Assembly (NCBI RefSeq): GCF_018619435.1
Contig: NZ_JAHFZF010000007.1
Coordinates: forward strand, 62,001-126,000
Length of the DNA: 64,000 bases
From: Rhodoferax sp. U11-2br
GTDB lineage: Bacteria > Pseudomonadota > Gammaproteobacteria > Burkholderiales > Burkholderiaceae_C
Direction of reading: 5' to 3'
Positions 25,530 to 35,238 of this stretch are shown in pieces. Both the position numbers and the translations under genes were made by a program. Each line of letters opens with the position of its first letter. The stretch's first letter is position 1. A model generated the notes under the pieces. The model made no database searches and had not been told where the DNA came from. It saw only the letters and a list, made by a program, of their open reading frames with translations.

Positions 25530-26482
25530 AGCTCAACGCCAAATACCTGCCCTTGGTGGCCACGGTGTCCCTGTTTGTGGCGATGGCCACCTTTGGCTCG
25601 GTGTCTTACAACGGGTTTTTCTCGGCCCAGGTGTTTCTGAACCTGCTGATCGACAACGCGTTTCTGGTGATCGTGGCGGTGGGCATGACTTTTGTCATCC
25701 TGACCGGCGGCATTGACCTGTCAGTCGGTTCGGTGGTGGCGCTGAGCACCATGGTGCTGGCCGAGCTGGTGGAGCACCAGCATTGGAATCTGGGGCTGGC
25801 CATTCCGCTGGTCTTGCTGATGGGCACCAGTCTGGGGGCGTTCATGGGCTGGCTGATCCAGCGTTTCCGGCTGCAGCCGTTCATCGTGACCCTGGCGGGC
25901 ATGTTTCTGGCGCGTGGCCTGTGTTACGTGATCAGCATCGACTCGATCAGCATCACCGACGAGACCTACACCGCGTTGGCGCAAACACGGGTGCCCCTGT
26001 GGACGGACGCGGCGGTGTCGCTGAGCGCGATTCTGGCGGTGTTGGTGCTGCTGGCCGCCATCTTTATGGCGCATGCAACCGAGTTTGGCCGCACCGTCTA
26101 CGCCATTGGTGGCAGTGAGCAGTCGGCCATGCTGATGGGCTTGCCGGTAGCGCGCACCACGGTGCTGGTCTACAGCCTGAGCGGTTTTTGCTCGGCACTC
26201 GGTGGGGTGGTGTTCACCTTCTACATGCTGTCGGGTTACGGCCTGCATGCGATTGGCCTGGAGCTGGACGCGATTGCGGCGGTGGTGATTGGTGGCACGC
26301 TGCTCAGCGGGGGTGTGGGTTATGTGGTGGGCACCCTGTTTGGGGTGCTTGCGCTGGGTCTGATCCAGACTCTGATCATGTTTGACGGCTCCCTGAGTTC
26401 CTGGTGGACCCGCATCGTGATTGGCGCCTTGCTGCTGGTGTTCTGTGTGTTGCAGCGGCTGTTTGAGGTCAGAAAGACATAG
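25526..26482 (+). CDS. yjfF: Sugar ABC transporter permease (YjfF-like)
   Basis: A 318-residue permease homologous to its upstream neighbour, with VAVGMTFVILTGGIDLSVGS near residue 55, QPFIVTLAGMFLARGL, and LELDAIAAVVIGGTLLSGGV near 250. It completes the ytfQRT-yjfF importer. ATG 25526 overlaps the ytfT stop. It converges on the chemoreceptor gene; the 128 bases between show no clear hairpin. Confidence 0.94.
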   Translation: MKLNAKYLPLVATVSLFVAMATFGSVSYNGFFSAQVFLNLLIDNAFLVIVAVGMTFVILTGGIDLSVGSVVALSTMVLAELVEHQHWNLGLAIPLVLLMGTSLGAFMGWLIQRFRLQPFIVTLAGMFLARGLCYVISIDSISITDETYTALAQTRVPLWTDAAVSLSAILAVLVLLAAIFMAHATEFGRTVYAIGGSEQSAMLMGLPVARTTVLVYSLSGFCSALGGVVFTFYMLSGYGLHAIGLELDAIAAVVIGGTLLSGGVGYVVGTLFGVLALGLIQTLIMFDGSLSSWWTRIVIGALLLVFCVLQRLFEVRKT

Positions 26483-26610
26483 GTCAGCCACGGGGGTTCT
26501 GCTAAAAGTCAATGGGCGTCGAGAGCACGCAGGCTGAGTGTTGTTTCTTGTGCCGCTGTCTGTCTGTTGACTAACTTGTTTATGCCGGCTGCCCGCAACA
26601 GGCCCGGCAA

Positions 26611-28344
26611 TCAAAAACTCTCCCACTCCTCATTGCCGGCCCTGGCAGCCGTGTTGTGGTGCCCCAGGTTGACGGGTTTAGACGCAGGCTTGGCCACGAC
26701 CTTCTTGCTGGGTGCCAAGGCCTTGGGTGCTTTGATGGCGGAGGTGCGTGCTGCCGGTGCTGCGAATCCACCCTCTTGCCCCTGCCCCAGCTTGAACACA
26801 GCCACCGTGCTCACCAGATCTTGGGCCTGGCTCTTGAGGCTGCTGGCCGCGGCGGCCATTTCTTCGACCAAGGCGGCGTTTTGCTGGGTAACCTGGTCGA
26901 TCTGCTGGATGGCTTCACCAATCTGGCCCACACCTTGGCTTTGTTCATTGCTGGCGGCGCTGATCTCGCCCATGATGTCAGTCACGCGTTTGATCGAGCT
27001 CACCACCTCGGTCATGGTAGTGCCTGCCTGATCCACCAGGGTCGTGCCTTGTTCGACCCGCTCCACACTGTTATTGATCAGTATCTTGATTTCCTTGGCG
27101 GCTTCGGCACTGCGTCCCGCCAATGAGCGCACCTCGCTGGCCACCACCGCAAAACCACGACCCTGTTCCCCGGCACGGGCGGCTTCCACGGCGGCGTTCA
27201 GGGCCAGGATATTGGTCTGGAAGGCGATGCCGTCGATCACACTGATGATGTCGCTGATCTTGCGACTCGATTCATTGATGCCTTTCATGGTGTCCACCAC
27301 CTGGGCCACCACTTCACCACCTTGCACCGCAACGGTGGAGGCACTTAAAGCCAGCTGGTTGGCTTGGCGGGCGTTGTCGGCGTTTTGTTTGACGGTGGAG
27401 GAGAGTTCTTCCATGGAGGCAGCAGTTTCCTCCAAAGCGCTGGCTTGTTCTTCGGTGCGTTGACTCAGGTCATTGTTGCCCTGAGCAATCTCGGAGCTGG
27501 CGGTGGCCACAGAGTCGGAGCCGGTGCGTACGGAGAAGACCACCTTGACCAGGTTGTCCTGCATGTCTTTCATGGCCGCCAGCAGTTGGCCGGTTTCATC
27601 ACGGCCTGTGACAACAATATGTGAGGACAGATCGCCCGAGGCCACGGTCTGGGCCACTGTCATGGCGCCAGTGATTGGCACCACGATAGAGCGGGTGATC
27701 AACAGGGCGGCAACAACACCAAGAACCAAAGCCAGGGCACTCAAGGCCAGCACAAGGGTGAGCGCCGTGGTGTAGGCCTGCTCGGCGGAGACGGCCGCTT
27801 CATCACTGAGCGTGCCCTCGTAGTCTGCCAACTCACCCGCAGCGTCCAGCCAGGCACGTTGTGCGGGCAAAGCCTCTTTCATCAAAGCATTTGTCGCCTC
27901 ATCGTTTTTGTTTTGCTCGCCCAGTTCAGCCACTGTGTTCATCAGAGGTGTCGCTTTGGCTTTTAACTCTTTGATCTTGGTGAAGAGCTCCTTCTCCTTA
28001 GGCGTCGTCTTGGCATTGCTGTCGAACAATTTCTGCAGCTTGGCCTCCTCCGCATCGTACAAAGCGCGCCGAGTCTTCAAGGTCTCACTGGCCGCCTTGA
28101 TGCTGGCCTCGTCATTGAGCAACACGATGTCACGGATCGTGGCACCAGTGCGGTTAACCAGAAGGCGCATGGAATTGGCCAGTTTGGTTGCGGGGTTGTG
28201 AACTCGGGTGACCACTTCCATGGCTTGGTTGATGTCGCTCATACGACTCAGCCCCAGGCCGGAGATGGCTGCCAGCAACAACAAAACTAAGCCAAAACCC
28301 AAGCCAAGGCGGGGTGCGATTTTGATGTTATTGAAAAAGCCCAT
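26611..28344 (-). CDS. Methyl-accepting chemotaxis protein with C-terminal pentapeptide
   Basis: A 577-residue chemoreceptor: membrane helix at residues 11-32, periplasmic four-helix-bundle sensor (about 33-190), second membrane helix ([20 protein letters not shown]), HAMP, then the coiled-coil signalling domain with the hairpin tip [20 protein letters not shown] and [20 protein letters not shown]. The last residues EEWESF fit the xWxxF pentapeptide that binds CheR/CheB. Preceded by AAGGGG. It lies next to the sugar importer; sensing of a sugar-bound binding protein is possible but unproven. Confidence 0.94.
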   Translation of the reverse strand: MGFFNNIKIAPRLGLGFGLVLLLLAAISGLGLSRMSDINQAMEVVTRVHNPATKLANSMRLLVNRTGATIRDIVLLNDEASIKAASETLKTRRALYDAEEAKLQKLFDSNAKTTPKEKELFTKIKELKAKATPLMNTVAELGEQNKNDEATNALMKEALPAQRAWLDAAGELADYEGTLSDEAAVSAEQAYTTALTLVLALSALALVLGVVAALLITRSIVVPITGAMTVAQTVASGDLSSHIVVTGRDETGQLLAAMKDMQDNLVKVVFSVRTGSDSVATASSEIAQGNNDLSQRTEEQASALEETAASMEELSSTVKQNADNARQANQLALSASTVAVQGGEVVAQVVDTMKGINESSRKISDIISVIDGIAFQTNILALNAAVEAARAGEQGRGFAVVASEVRSLAGRSAEAAKEIKILINNSVERVEQGTTLVDQAGTTMTEVVSSIKRVTDIMGEISAASNEQSQGVGQIGEAIQQIDQVTQQNAALVEEMAAAASSLKSQAQDLVSTVAVFKLGQGQEGGFAAPAARTSAIKAPKALAPSKKVVAKPASKPVNLGHHNTAARAGNEEWESF

Positions 28345-28709
28345 GGTTATCCCCTTTACAAACTGTTGGACGAACGCGCAATGCAGCAGACAGGAAACCA
28401 GACCCAAGTCGGCACTGGACATGGGCTTATTGATTTGGATTGATCAGAACCGACATGCGGTTCTCCAGCGACACAATGACCAATAGCGGGTTTAGCAGCC
28501 GTGCTCGCTGCCAAGCTTGAGAGATGTCACCCGCGTGAACTTGTTATCGTTGCCTGATTCTGTTGGAACTTGCTGTATTTGTCCACAACTGGCGGAACCA
28601 CCCTGTGCGCCTGGACTGCGCGCGGGTGGTTGCCTGCCCTTGTGTTTGGGTGACGTCCTTGGTGCGCTGACGAACGGACTTGGCCGAGCTGATCAACGCC
28701 AATCGGGGC

Positions 28710-28931
28710 ATGTCACCCACCCAACCCAAACGGCCAAGAGCCAAGAACGCTGCGACAAAGCGGCCGCTGAGTCTTGCGGTAGCGAACATGTTTAGGCCTC
28801 CGGAACCGCTCTGTGAGCCTGCGCCTGATGTGTTGACGACCACGACACCTGTGCCTGACACCTCAGACTTTCCCGAAGGCCAGGAGGACCCGGCGCAGTC
28901 TGCCGAGTTGGAACGACAACAAGACGCCTAG
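28710..28931 (+). CDS. Small hypothetical protein
   Basis: A 73-residue frame (TQPKRPRAKNAATKRPLSL, then PPEPLCEPAPDVL and an acidic end EDPAQSAELERQQDA). The protein has a basic first half and an acidic, Pro/Thr-rich second half and is probably disordered. No family recognised. It ends 36 bases before the next gene and may share its transcript. Codon use is compatible with a real gene but the evidence is weak. The stretch 28345-28709 before it holds no recognised feature. Confidence 0.35.
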   Translation: MSPTQPKRPRAKNAATKRPLSLAVANMFRPPEPLCEPAPDVLTTTTPVPDTSDFPEGQEDPAQSAELERQQDA

Positions 28932-28967
28932 CCACGACACACCCCGCCCACGACCGGAGGAGAACCC

Positions 28968-29291
28968 ATGCCCAAGAACCCATGGAGCGCCAAGCGCCAA
29001 CGCCAATACACTCACATCAAGGACAGCCTGCTGGCACATGGCCGCAGCGAGCCATTGGCAGAGGAAATTGCCGCGCGTACTGTCAACAAAGAGCGGGCCC
29101 AACATGGTGAGTCCACCGAGGCCAGCGCCTCGTCGATCAAGGACATGTCGGCCAGCCGGCGCGGTGGGCTGCGCTCACACAAAGGGCCGGGTGGCCGCAC
29201 GCTGCTGCAGCTTCGTAACGAGGCGCGCCAACGTGGCCTTGCCGGACGCTCCAAAATGAACAAGGCTCAGTTGGAAGCCGCGTTGCCTTGA
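28968..29291 (+). CDS. Plasmid-stabilisation-like protein with Rho/SAP-type C-terminus
   Basis: A 107-residue basic protein: WSAKRQRQYTHIKDSLLAHG, AEEIAARTVNKERAQHGE, SRRGGLRSHKGPGGRTLLQL and a C-terminal LRNEARQRGLAGRSKMNKAQ that resembles the Rho N-terminal/SAP helix pair. Homologues are widespread in proteobacteria and are often named plasmid stabilisation protein, though most are chromosomal and of unknown role. Nucleic acid binding is likely from the basic C-terminus. GGAGGAG precedes the start. Confidence 0.8.
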   Translation: MPKNPWSAKRQRQYTHIKDSLLAHGRSEPLAEEIAARTVNKERAQHGESTEASASSIKDMSASRRGGLRSHKGPGGRTLLQLRNEARQRGLAGRSKMNKAQLEAALP

Positions 29292-29347
29292 GGCTTGCGA
29301 TGTGCCTTGGGGTATGCCCTGATCGATCCAGAGGTTTGGGCACAAAA

Positions 29348-29391
29348 ATAGCTTCAGACCCTTATCTAAAAAGGGATGACAGCTATCAGGT
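29348..29391. repeat. Dispersed repeat copy
   Basis: ATAGCTTCAGACCCTTATCTAAAAAGGGATGACAGCTATCA: a central CCCTTAT...AAGGG dyad flanked by AGCT. It separates the stabilisation-like gene from the convergent epimerase gene. Confidence 0.6.
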
Positions 29392-29561
29392 AAATAGCAA
29401 CTCTCGGGCATGATTTTCAAAACACGTCCACCAGACTCAGGCCGGCGCAGCACTCAGCTCCGCCCCAGCGTCACCGGCGATCACTCTTAGGCGCAAACAA
29501 GCGTCTGTGCCAGCGACAGTTTCGCGACTGAAAGCGAGGCACATCCCCCTCGCCTACACCG

Positions 29562-30482
29562 TCAAACCGTTGACGCGGTCTCGGCAAAACGCCATTCAAG
29601 GTGCAGCTTCAGGCTCTCGCCCTGATGCAACACCTTCAATCCCGGCAACCCAGGCATGTGAAAGGCGTCAATCGGATGGGTCACCGGCTCAAAACAGAAC
29701 GCGGAGATGATGGACGAGCGGTACAACAGGCACATGCCGTCGTTTTGCCCCCGGCTCAGTATGCTCGGCTCTCGCATGGTCAGCGCCAACTGCTGCTCTG
29801 GCCAATCGATGCGGGCCTCACCCGACCAACCGGTGTAGGCGTTGTCGATCAGTGAACCATTGGCATCCATGCCTGAGCGTGGATCCCAGCCGGGCGGGAA
29901 CTCGCTGGTGTGCTGGGTCGGCAGGCAGTCCGGTCGGCTGAGCCAGACCCCTTCCACCTGGGTCGTCAGTCGGGTGTTGGCCGAGCGCGGGAAAAACGGG
30001 TGTTGGCCCAGACCATATGGCAAGGGGGACGGGCCGGTGTGGGTGACCGTCAGCGTCTGGTCCATGCCACCGTCGATCAGCACAAAACGCTGCAAAGCCC
30101 GATAGTTGTAGGGGTTGCCGTCAAATGCTTGTGACTCCAATGTCATCTCCAGCATGTTGTCTTGCGGTTGGTGCAACGCCCAGGGTTGCAGCCAACCGTC
30201 GCCATGGATCGGGTAGGGCTCGCCAGCCCGGTTGGGTGCCATAGGGTGATGGACACCGTCAAACTCGAAACCACCTGCGCTGATGCGATTGGACCAGGGC
30301 ACCAGCGGAAATGAGGCCAAGGTGTAACGGTCAGTGCTGCCAGCCCATGGGCGCCAGATGTCCAGCGGGCCTTGCGCGCGATCCAGCTGCCAGGCTGCGA
30401 CACCGCCCCCCAGTGTGGGCAGCAAGCCCAGGTGTTGCTTGGCATGGTGTAACCAGTGGATGGGGTGTTCGGTGGTGTGCAT
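29562..30482 (-). CDS. Aldose 1-epimerase (mutarotase)
   Basis: A 306-residue protein of the galactose mutarotase family, which interconverts alpha and beta anomers of aldoses. Family features are the substrate-binding Arg in WSNRI near residue 60, HPMAPNRAGEPYPIHGDGW with the catalytic His pair region, LPYGLGQHPFFPRS, and the late Glu in CFEPVTHPIDAFHMPGLPG. Position beside the SDR sugar dehydrogenase, galT-galK and araBDA supports a role in hexose/pentose catabolism. Mutarotation would feed the dehydrogenase or kinase. Confidence 0.88.
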   Translation of the reverse strand: MHTTEHPIHWLHHAKQHLGLLPTLGGGVAAWQLDRAQGPLDIWRPWAGSTDRYTLASFPLVPWSNRISAGGFEFDGVHHPMAPNRAGEPYPIHGDGWLQPWALHQPQDNMLEMTLESQAFDGNPYNYRALQRFVLIDGGMDQTLTVTHTGPSPLPYGLGQHPFFPRSANTRLTTQVEGVWLSRPDCLPTQHTSEFPPGWDPRSGMDANGSLIDNAYTGWSGEARIDWPEQQLALTMREPSILSRGQNDGMCLLYRSSIISAFCFEPVTHPIDAFHMPGLPGLKVLHQGESLKLHLEWRFAETASTV

Positions 30483-30579
30483 GGTGGATCACGATCTCAA
30501 AAAGGCCAGCCCGACCCGGCCCATCAGGGCCACGTCAGGCACAGGGCCTGTTAATTTTCTTTTCATCCAAGATGCTAAC

Positions 30580-30607
30580 AATTGATCCATTACACCTGGG
30601 ATCAATT
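30580..30607. promoter_or_regulatory. 9-bp inverted repeat before the SDR gene
   Basis: AATTGATCC and GGATCAATT are perfect arms around ten bases (ATTACACCTG). The dyad lies between the divergent epimerase and SDR genes, 57 bases before ATG 30664, and is a good candidate operator for both. Confidence 0.5.
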
Positions 30608-30663
30608 ATTTAGTGTCTAACATACAGAAATTGCAATACTTGCCTGTTGATACAGGAAACGAC

Positions 30664-31443
30664 ATGTCGACTCAGAAGAAAGCTTTGGCCGTTTACCCCA
30701 GTCTTCAAGGGCAACGTGTGTTTGTGACGGGCGGGGCGACATCGGTCGGGGCTGCCATGGTTTGCGCCTTTGCCCAACAGGGCGCACAGGTGGCGTTTGT
30801 GGACATTGCCGACGCCAAGAGCGCCGAACTCGCAGCCAGCGTCGAGGCACAGGGCTGGGGGCAGGTCTGGTGGCGCAGCTGTGATGTCTGCGATGTCACC
30901 GCCTTGCAAGCGGCATTAGCCCAGGCCCAGTCCGATCTGGGTGACTTTTCCACCCTGGTCAACAACGTCGCCAGTGATGACCGCCACACGCTGGAGTCGG
31001 TCACCCCCGATTACTGGGACGAACGCATGGCGGTGAACCAGCGTCCGGCGTTTTTTGCCATCCAGGCGCTGGTACCCGGCATGCGCCGCCTGGGCGGTGG
31101 CTCGATCATCAACCTTGGCTCCACTGGCTGGCAGGAAAAAAGTGGTGTCTACCCCTGTTACGCCGTTGCCAAGTCGTCGATGAATGGGCTGACCCGGGGT
31201 TTGGCTGAGACCTTGGGCGCAGATCGCATCCGCATCAACACACTGTCTCCGGGCTGGGTCATGACCGAACGCCAGCTGTCCAAATGGCTCAATGAGGAAG
31301 ACATCCACACCATCCGGCAAAGCCAATGCCTGCCTGACATGATCCAGGCCTCGGATGTGGCGCGTATGGCGCTGTTCCTGGCCTCGGACGACGCGGCGAT
31401 GTGCACCGCACAGGAATTCAAGGTGGACGCGGGCTGGAACTAG
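30664..31443 (+). CDS. SDR-family oxidoreductase, probable sugar 1-dehydrogenase
   Basis: A 259-residue short-chain dehydrogenase: cofactor loop TGGATSVGAAM near residue 22, FVDIADAKS after beta-2 (Asp favours NAD), NNVAS near 97, catalytic Ser in NLGSTGW and Tyr-Lys in YAVAKSS near 165, and RINTLSPGWVMTE. Relatives include L-arabinose/D-galactose 1-dehydrogenases and 2-keto-3-deoxy sugar acid dehydrogenases. ATG 30664 follows AGGAAA; GTG 30613 would extend it across the spacer. It is convergent with the gbpR-like gene, with almost no space between. Confidence 0.85.
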   Translation: MSTQKKALAVYPSLQGQRVFVTGGATSVGAAMVCAFAQQGAQVAFVDIADAKSAELAASVEAQGWGQVWWRSCDVCDVTALQAALAQAQSDLGDFSTLVNNVASDDRHTLESVTPDYWDERMAVNQRPAFFAIQALVPGMRRLGGGSIINLGSTGWQEKSGVYPCYAVAKSSMNGLTRGLAETLGADRIRINTLSPGWVMTERQLSKWLNEEDIHTIRQSQCLPDMIQASDVARMALFLASDDAAMCTAQEFKVDAGWN

Positions 31444-32411
31444 TACTTATCAGCCACCGGCGCGAACTGTTTGCCATACAGCGCCTGGGCTGAGGTTTTC
31501 AAGGCGGACAACAGCACCTGTGCGGCCGGTGACAAGGGTTTGTCGCGCCGAGTAATGAAGCCAAAAGGCTCGAGCTCACACGGCAAATCCACCGGCAAGA
31601 TGCGCAGCAAACCGTGGTCGGCGTAGTAGCGCGCCACATCGGTCGCCATGATGCTGACCATGTCGCTGTCCTGCATCATTTTGGTCAGAAACAGCAAAGA
31701 GCTGGTTTCGATCCGGTTGCTCAGCTGCTGCAGGTCCAGCTCCTGAAACATCAGGTCAAATTTGTGGCGCATGACGCTGCCAACCGGTGGCACGATCCAG
31801 CCATAGGCCAGCAAGTCGGTAAACGACAACGGCGATAAGCCGAACAGTGGATGAGCGGGCCGGGCCACCGCGCAGACCGGCTCATCGGCAATCGATTCGT
31901 AACGCAAGTCGTCGGTGTCATGCTCTTCGGACAAGCGGCCAATCATCACATCCAGCGTGCCACGGTACAGCTGTTCCAGCAGCACATTGCTCGATTCAAT
32001 CTGGATGGTGATGCGCAGATGCGGATGGGCTTGCTTCACGGCGGCAATCGTCGGAGGCAGCAACACCACCCCCGGCGCGGTGATGGCCCCGAGGTTGACT
32101 TGTCCAAACTGACCATGTTTGGCGGCCTGCAACTCGTCGTTGGCCTGGTTCAGGCTGTTCAGGGCAGCCCGGGCATGGCGGATCATGGTCTCGCCATACC
32201 AGGTCGGGCGCATGCCGCGTGGCAACCGCTCAAACAACTGCACCCCCAGCACATCTTCCAGATCTTTCAGCAGTTTGGAGGCGGCCGGCTGGGTCATGCT
32301 GAGCACCTGTGAGGCACGGTGGATATTGCCTTCTTCGGCCAGCGCCACGATCAGCAGCAGCTGTCGGGTTTTCAGGCGTGCGCGGATGAGCCAATGGGTG
32401 TAATTTGTCAT
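31440..32411 (-). CDS. gbpR: LysR-family regulator, GbpR-like
   Basis: A 323-residue LysR regulator. The N-terminal helix-turn-helix (residues about 12-70) contains VALAEEGNIHRASQVLSMTQ and PAASKLLKDLEDVLGVQLFE; the rest is a periplasmic-binding-like sensor domain starting GQVNLGAITAPGV. It is divergent from chvE, as GbpR (galactose-binding protein regulator) is in Agrobacterium and Azospirillum, which supports the name. It would respond to sugars such as galactose, arabinose or fucose. Its last codons overlap the SDR gene end by four bases. Confidence 0.85.
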   Translation of the reverse strand: MTNYTHWLIRARLKTRQLLLIVALAEEGNIHRASQVLSMTQPAASKLLKDLEDVLGVQLFERLPRGMRPTWYGETMIRHARAALNSLNQANDELQAAKHGQFGQVNLGAITAPGVVLLPPTIAAVKQAHPHLRITIQIESSNVLLEQLYRGTLDVMIGRLSEEHDTDDLRYESIADEPVCAVARPAHPLFGLSPLSFTDLLAYGWIVPPVGSVMRHKFDLMFQELDLQQLSNRIETSSLLFLTKMMQDSDMVSIMATDVARYYADHGLLRILPVDLPCELEPFGFITRRDKPLSPAAQVLLSALKTSAQALYGKQFAPVADKY

Positions 32412-32440
32412 ATCAGGGTTTCTACCAATCCGCTTTTAGA

Positions 32441-32474
32441 TATCGGAATAAGCACAAAATATATTGGAATATAT
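32441..32474. promoter_or_regulatory. Paired AT-rich sites between gbpR and chvE
   Basis: TATCGGAATAA at 32441-32451 and TATTGGAATATAT at 32462-32474 are direct repeats 21 bases apart (two helix turns), suited to a LysR tetramer. A similar pair stands before araB at 39855-39894. Confidence 0.45.
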
Positions 32475-32560
32475 CCAGCATTGTCCCTATGATCCGAGCC
32501 ATCCGAGCCGTCTGGCAAGGACATGACAACAAATAGTCGATCACCTACAGGAGTCTTATT

Positions 32561-33637
32561 TTGAAAGCTCGCAGAACAACTTTAAAAGCACTGGCCATCG
32601 CTTTGACACTGGGTCTGGGCGTTGCAGCACCGTTTGCACAAGCCCAGGACAAGGGTACCGTGGGTATCGCTATGCCCACCAAGAGCTCAACGCGCTGGAT
32701 CAATGACGGCAATAGCATGGTGGCCGCCTTGCAAGCCAAGGGTTACAAGACTGACCTGCAATATGGTGACGACGACATTCCCAACCAGTTGGCACAGATT
32801 GAAAACATGATCACCAAAGGGGTGAAGGTGCTGGTGATTGCTGCGATTGACGGCACAACCTTGTCCAACGCCTTGCAAAAAGCGGCCGACAAAGGCGTCA
32901 AAGTTTTGTCTTATGACCGTCTGATTGTGGGCAGCAAGAACGTGGATTACTACGCCACCTTCGACAACTTCCAGGTGGGTGTCCTGCAAGCCCAGTCATT
33001 GGAAAAAGCTCTGGGTTTGAAAGAAGGCAAGGGTCCGTTCAACATCGAGCTGTTCGGTGGTTCAGCTGACGACAACAACGCCTACTTCTTCTATGACGGC
33101 GCCATGTCCGTGCTGCAACCATACATCGACAAAGGCAAGCTGGTCGTGCAAAGCAAACAAGCGGGCATGAACAAGGTGTCGACCCTGCGCTGGGACGGTG
33201 CCACCGCCCAGGCACGCATGGAAAACCTGCTGAGCGCCTATTACGGCAAGGTCAAGTTGAATGCTGTTTTGTCTCCGTATGACGGCATCAGCATCGGGAT
33301 CTTGTCGGCCCTTAAAGGTGTTGGTTATGGCAGTGGTGGTCAGACCATGCCCTTTGTCAGCGGCCAGGATGCTGAAGTGCCGTCCGTCAAGTCCATCATC
33401 CGTGGTGAACAGTACTCCACCGTGTTCAAGGACACCCGTGAGTTGGCCAAGGTTGCGGCAGGTATGGTCGACTCCATGCTGAGCGGCAAGAAAGTCGAGA
33501 TCAACGATACCAAGACCTACAACAACAAGGTCAAGGTGGTCCCTTCTTACCTGTTGAAACCTGTGAGTGTGGACAAGTCCAATTACAAGGAAATTCTGGT
33601 CGGTAGCGGTTACATCAAAGAAGAACAACTCAAGTAG
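32561..33637 (+). CDS. chvE: Multiple-monosaccharide-binding protein ChvE
   Basis: A 358-residue periplasmic sugar-binding protein with a signal peptide ([21 protein letters not shown] region, cut near residue 29). It resembles ChvE, which binds arabinose, galactose, glucose, xylose and fucose: [59 protein letters not shown] and [15 protein letters not shown]. It starts at TTG 32561 with AGGAG 9 bases upstream, an unusual start for a highly expressed binding protein. The gbpR-chvE-gguA-gguB order matches Agrobacterium. A hairpin follows it. Confidence 0.93.
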   Translation: MKARRTTLKALAIALTLGLGVAAPFAQAQDKGTVGIAMPTKSSTRWINDGNSMVAALQAKGYKTDLQYGDDDIPNQLAQIENMITKGVKVLVIAAIDGTTLSNALQKAADKGVKVLSYDRLIVGSKNVDYYATFDNFQVGVLQAQSLEKALGLKEGKGPFNIELFGGSADDNNAYFFYDGAMSVLQPYIDKGKLVVQSKQAGMNKVSTLRWDGATAQARMENLLSAYYGKVKLNAVLSPYDGISIGILSALKGVGYGSGGQTMPFVSGQDAEVPSVKSIIRGEQYSTVFKDTRELAKVAAGMVDSMLSGKKVEINDTKTYNNKVKVVPSYLLKPVSVDKSNYKEILVGSGYIKEEQLK

Positions 33638-33657
33638 TTGACCAGGCTAGGGTAGAA

Positions 33658-33688
33658 GGCCCTGTGCAGACAAGCGCAGGGCCTTTTT
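33658..33688 (+). terminator. Intrinsic terminator/attenuator between chvE and gguA
   Basis: GGCCCTGTGC and GCGCAGGGCC form a ten-base stem with one mismatch around AGACAA, followed by TTTTT. It lies inside the operon and would let chvE be transcribed more than the transporter genes, as is usual for binding proteins. Confidence 0.8.
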
Positions 33689-33704
33689 CATTTTCAGAGG
33701 CAAT

Positions 33705-35237
33705 ATGGCTGATCCGATTCTTGAAATGCGCGGGATCCACAAGGCGTTCCGCGGCGTACGTGCGTTAAGTGATGTGAATTTAACGGTCCAAGCTGGCCAG
33801 ATCCACGCCATCGTGGGTGAAAACGGTGCCGGTAAATCAACACTCATGAAAGTTCTCAGTGGGGTGTACCCACACGGCGAATACGAAGGCAACATCCGGT
33901 TCCAGAACCAGGACTGCCAGTTCCGCGGCATTGCCGACAGCGAACACCGCGGCATCATCATCATTCACCAGGAGCTCGCACTCGTGCCGCTGCTGTCAAT
34001 TGCTGAAAACATCTTTCTGGGCAATGAGCCAGCGCGCCACGGCATCATTGACTGGAACCAGGCCTATGTCAAAACACAGGCCTTGTTGGCCAAGGTCGGG
34101 CTCAAAGAGTCGCCCAATACCTTGATCACCAACATCGGCGTGGGCAAACAACAGCTGGTTGAAATTGCCAAGGCACTGTCCAAAGAAGTCAAGTTGCTGA
34201 TCCTGGACGAACCCACAGCGAGCTTGAACGAGACCGACAGTGACGCCCTGCTGGAGCTGCTTTTGGAACTCAAACGCCAGGGTATTTCCTGCATCCTGAT
34301 CTCGCACAAACTCAATGAAGTATCCAAGGTGGCCGACGCCATCACCATCTTGCGGGATGGCACCACGGTAGCCTCACTGGACGCCCAGGGCACCAAGATC
34401 AGCGAAGACCTGGTGATCAAACACATGGTAGGTCGCGAGATGGCGGACCGTTACCCCAAACGCGTGCCGCATATTGGCGACACCGTGTTTGAGATCAAAA
34501 ACTGGCATGTTCACCATGAAGAACATGCCGACCGCGAAGTCATCAAGGGTGTCAATCTGCATGTGCGCAAAGGCGAAATTGTCGGCATTGCTGGCCTGAT
34601 GGGTGCCGGGCGCACCGAACTGGCGATGAGTGTGTTTGGCCGCACCTACGGTCGCAACATCACTGGCGAGGTGTTGATGCACGGCAAGCCAATTGACACC
34701 AGCACCGTACAAAAGGCCATCAACTCGGGGCTGGCCTACGTCACCGAAGACCGCAAGGGCTACGGACTGGTGCTGGAAGAAACCATCGCCTGGAACACCA
34801 CACTGGCCAACCTCGAAGCGGTATCCAAACACTCGGTCATCGACGAGGGCGAGGAATACAGCGTGGCCGAGGACTACCGGAAAAAACTCAACATCCGCAG
34901 CCCCAATGTGTTTGCCAACACCGTCAACCTGTCGGGTGGCAACCAGCAAAAGGTGGTGCTGAGCAAATGGTTGTTTTCAGACCCGCAAGTGCTGATTCTG
35001 GATGAGCCCACGCGTGGCATCGATGTGGGTGCCAAATATGAGATTTACACCATCATTGCGCAGTTAGCCGAGCAAGGAAAATGCGTTCTGATGATCTCAT
35101 CGGAAATGCCCGAGTTGTTGGGCATGTGTGACCGAATCTGTGTGCTAAACGAGGGCGCTTTTGTGGCGGAATTCACCGCCGCCGAAGCGTCTCAGGAAAA
35201 AATTATGCGTTCTATTGTGACCTCAGGAGCAAATTGA
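33705..35237 (+). CDS. gguA: Multiple-monosaccharide ABC transporter ATP-binding protein GguA
   Basis: A 510-residue double ATPase: first domain Walker [10 protein letters not shown] near residue 40, [20 protein letters not shown], Walker [13 protein letters not shown]; second domain [16 protein letters not shown] near 300, [28 protein letters not shown] and [15 protein letters not shown]. Sequence blocks such as [10 protein letters not shown] are typical of GguA/XylG-type proteins. It powers uptake of sugars delivered by ChvE. gguB starts one base after its stop. Confidence 0.94.
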   Translation: MADPILEMRGIHKAFRGVRALSDVNLTVQAGQIHAIVGENGAGKSTLMKVLSGVYPHGEYEGNIRFQNQDCQFRGIADSEHRGIIIIHQELALVPLLSIAENIFLGNEPARHGIIDWNQAYVKTQALLAKVGLKESPNTLITNIGVGKQQLVEIAKALSKEVKLLILDEPTASLNETDSDALLELLLELKRQGISCILISHKLNEVSKVADAITILRDGTTVASLDAQGTKISEDLVIKHMVGREMADRYPKRVPHIGDTVFEIKNWHVHHEEHADREVIKGVNLHVRKGEIVGIAGLMGAGRTELAMSVFGRTYGRNITGEVLMHGKPIDTSTVQKAINSGLAYVTEDRKGYGLVLEETIAWNTTLANLEAVSKHSVIDEGEEYSVAEDYRKKLNIRSPNVFANTVNLSGGNQQKVVLSKWLFSDPQVLILDEPTRGIDVGAKYEIYTIIAQLAEQGKCVLMISSEMPELLGMCDRICVLNEGAFVAEFTAAEASQEKIMRSIVTSGAN

Positions 35238-35238
35238 C

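Noticed and set aside
30664-31443. Naming the SDR as L-arabinose or D-galactose dehydrogenase
   Set aside because: Catalytic and cofactor motifs are generic to SDRs; location alone cannot fix the substrate.
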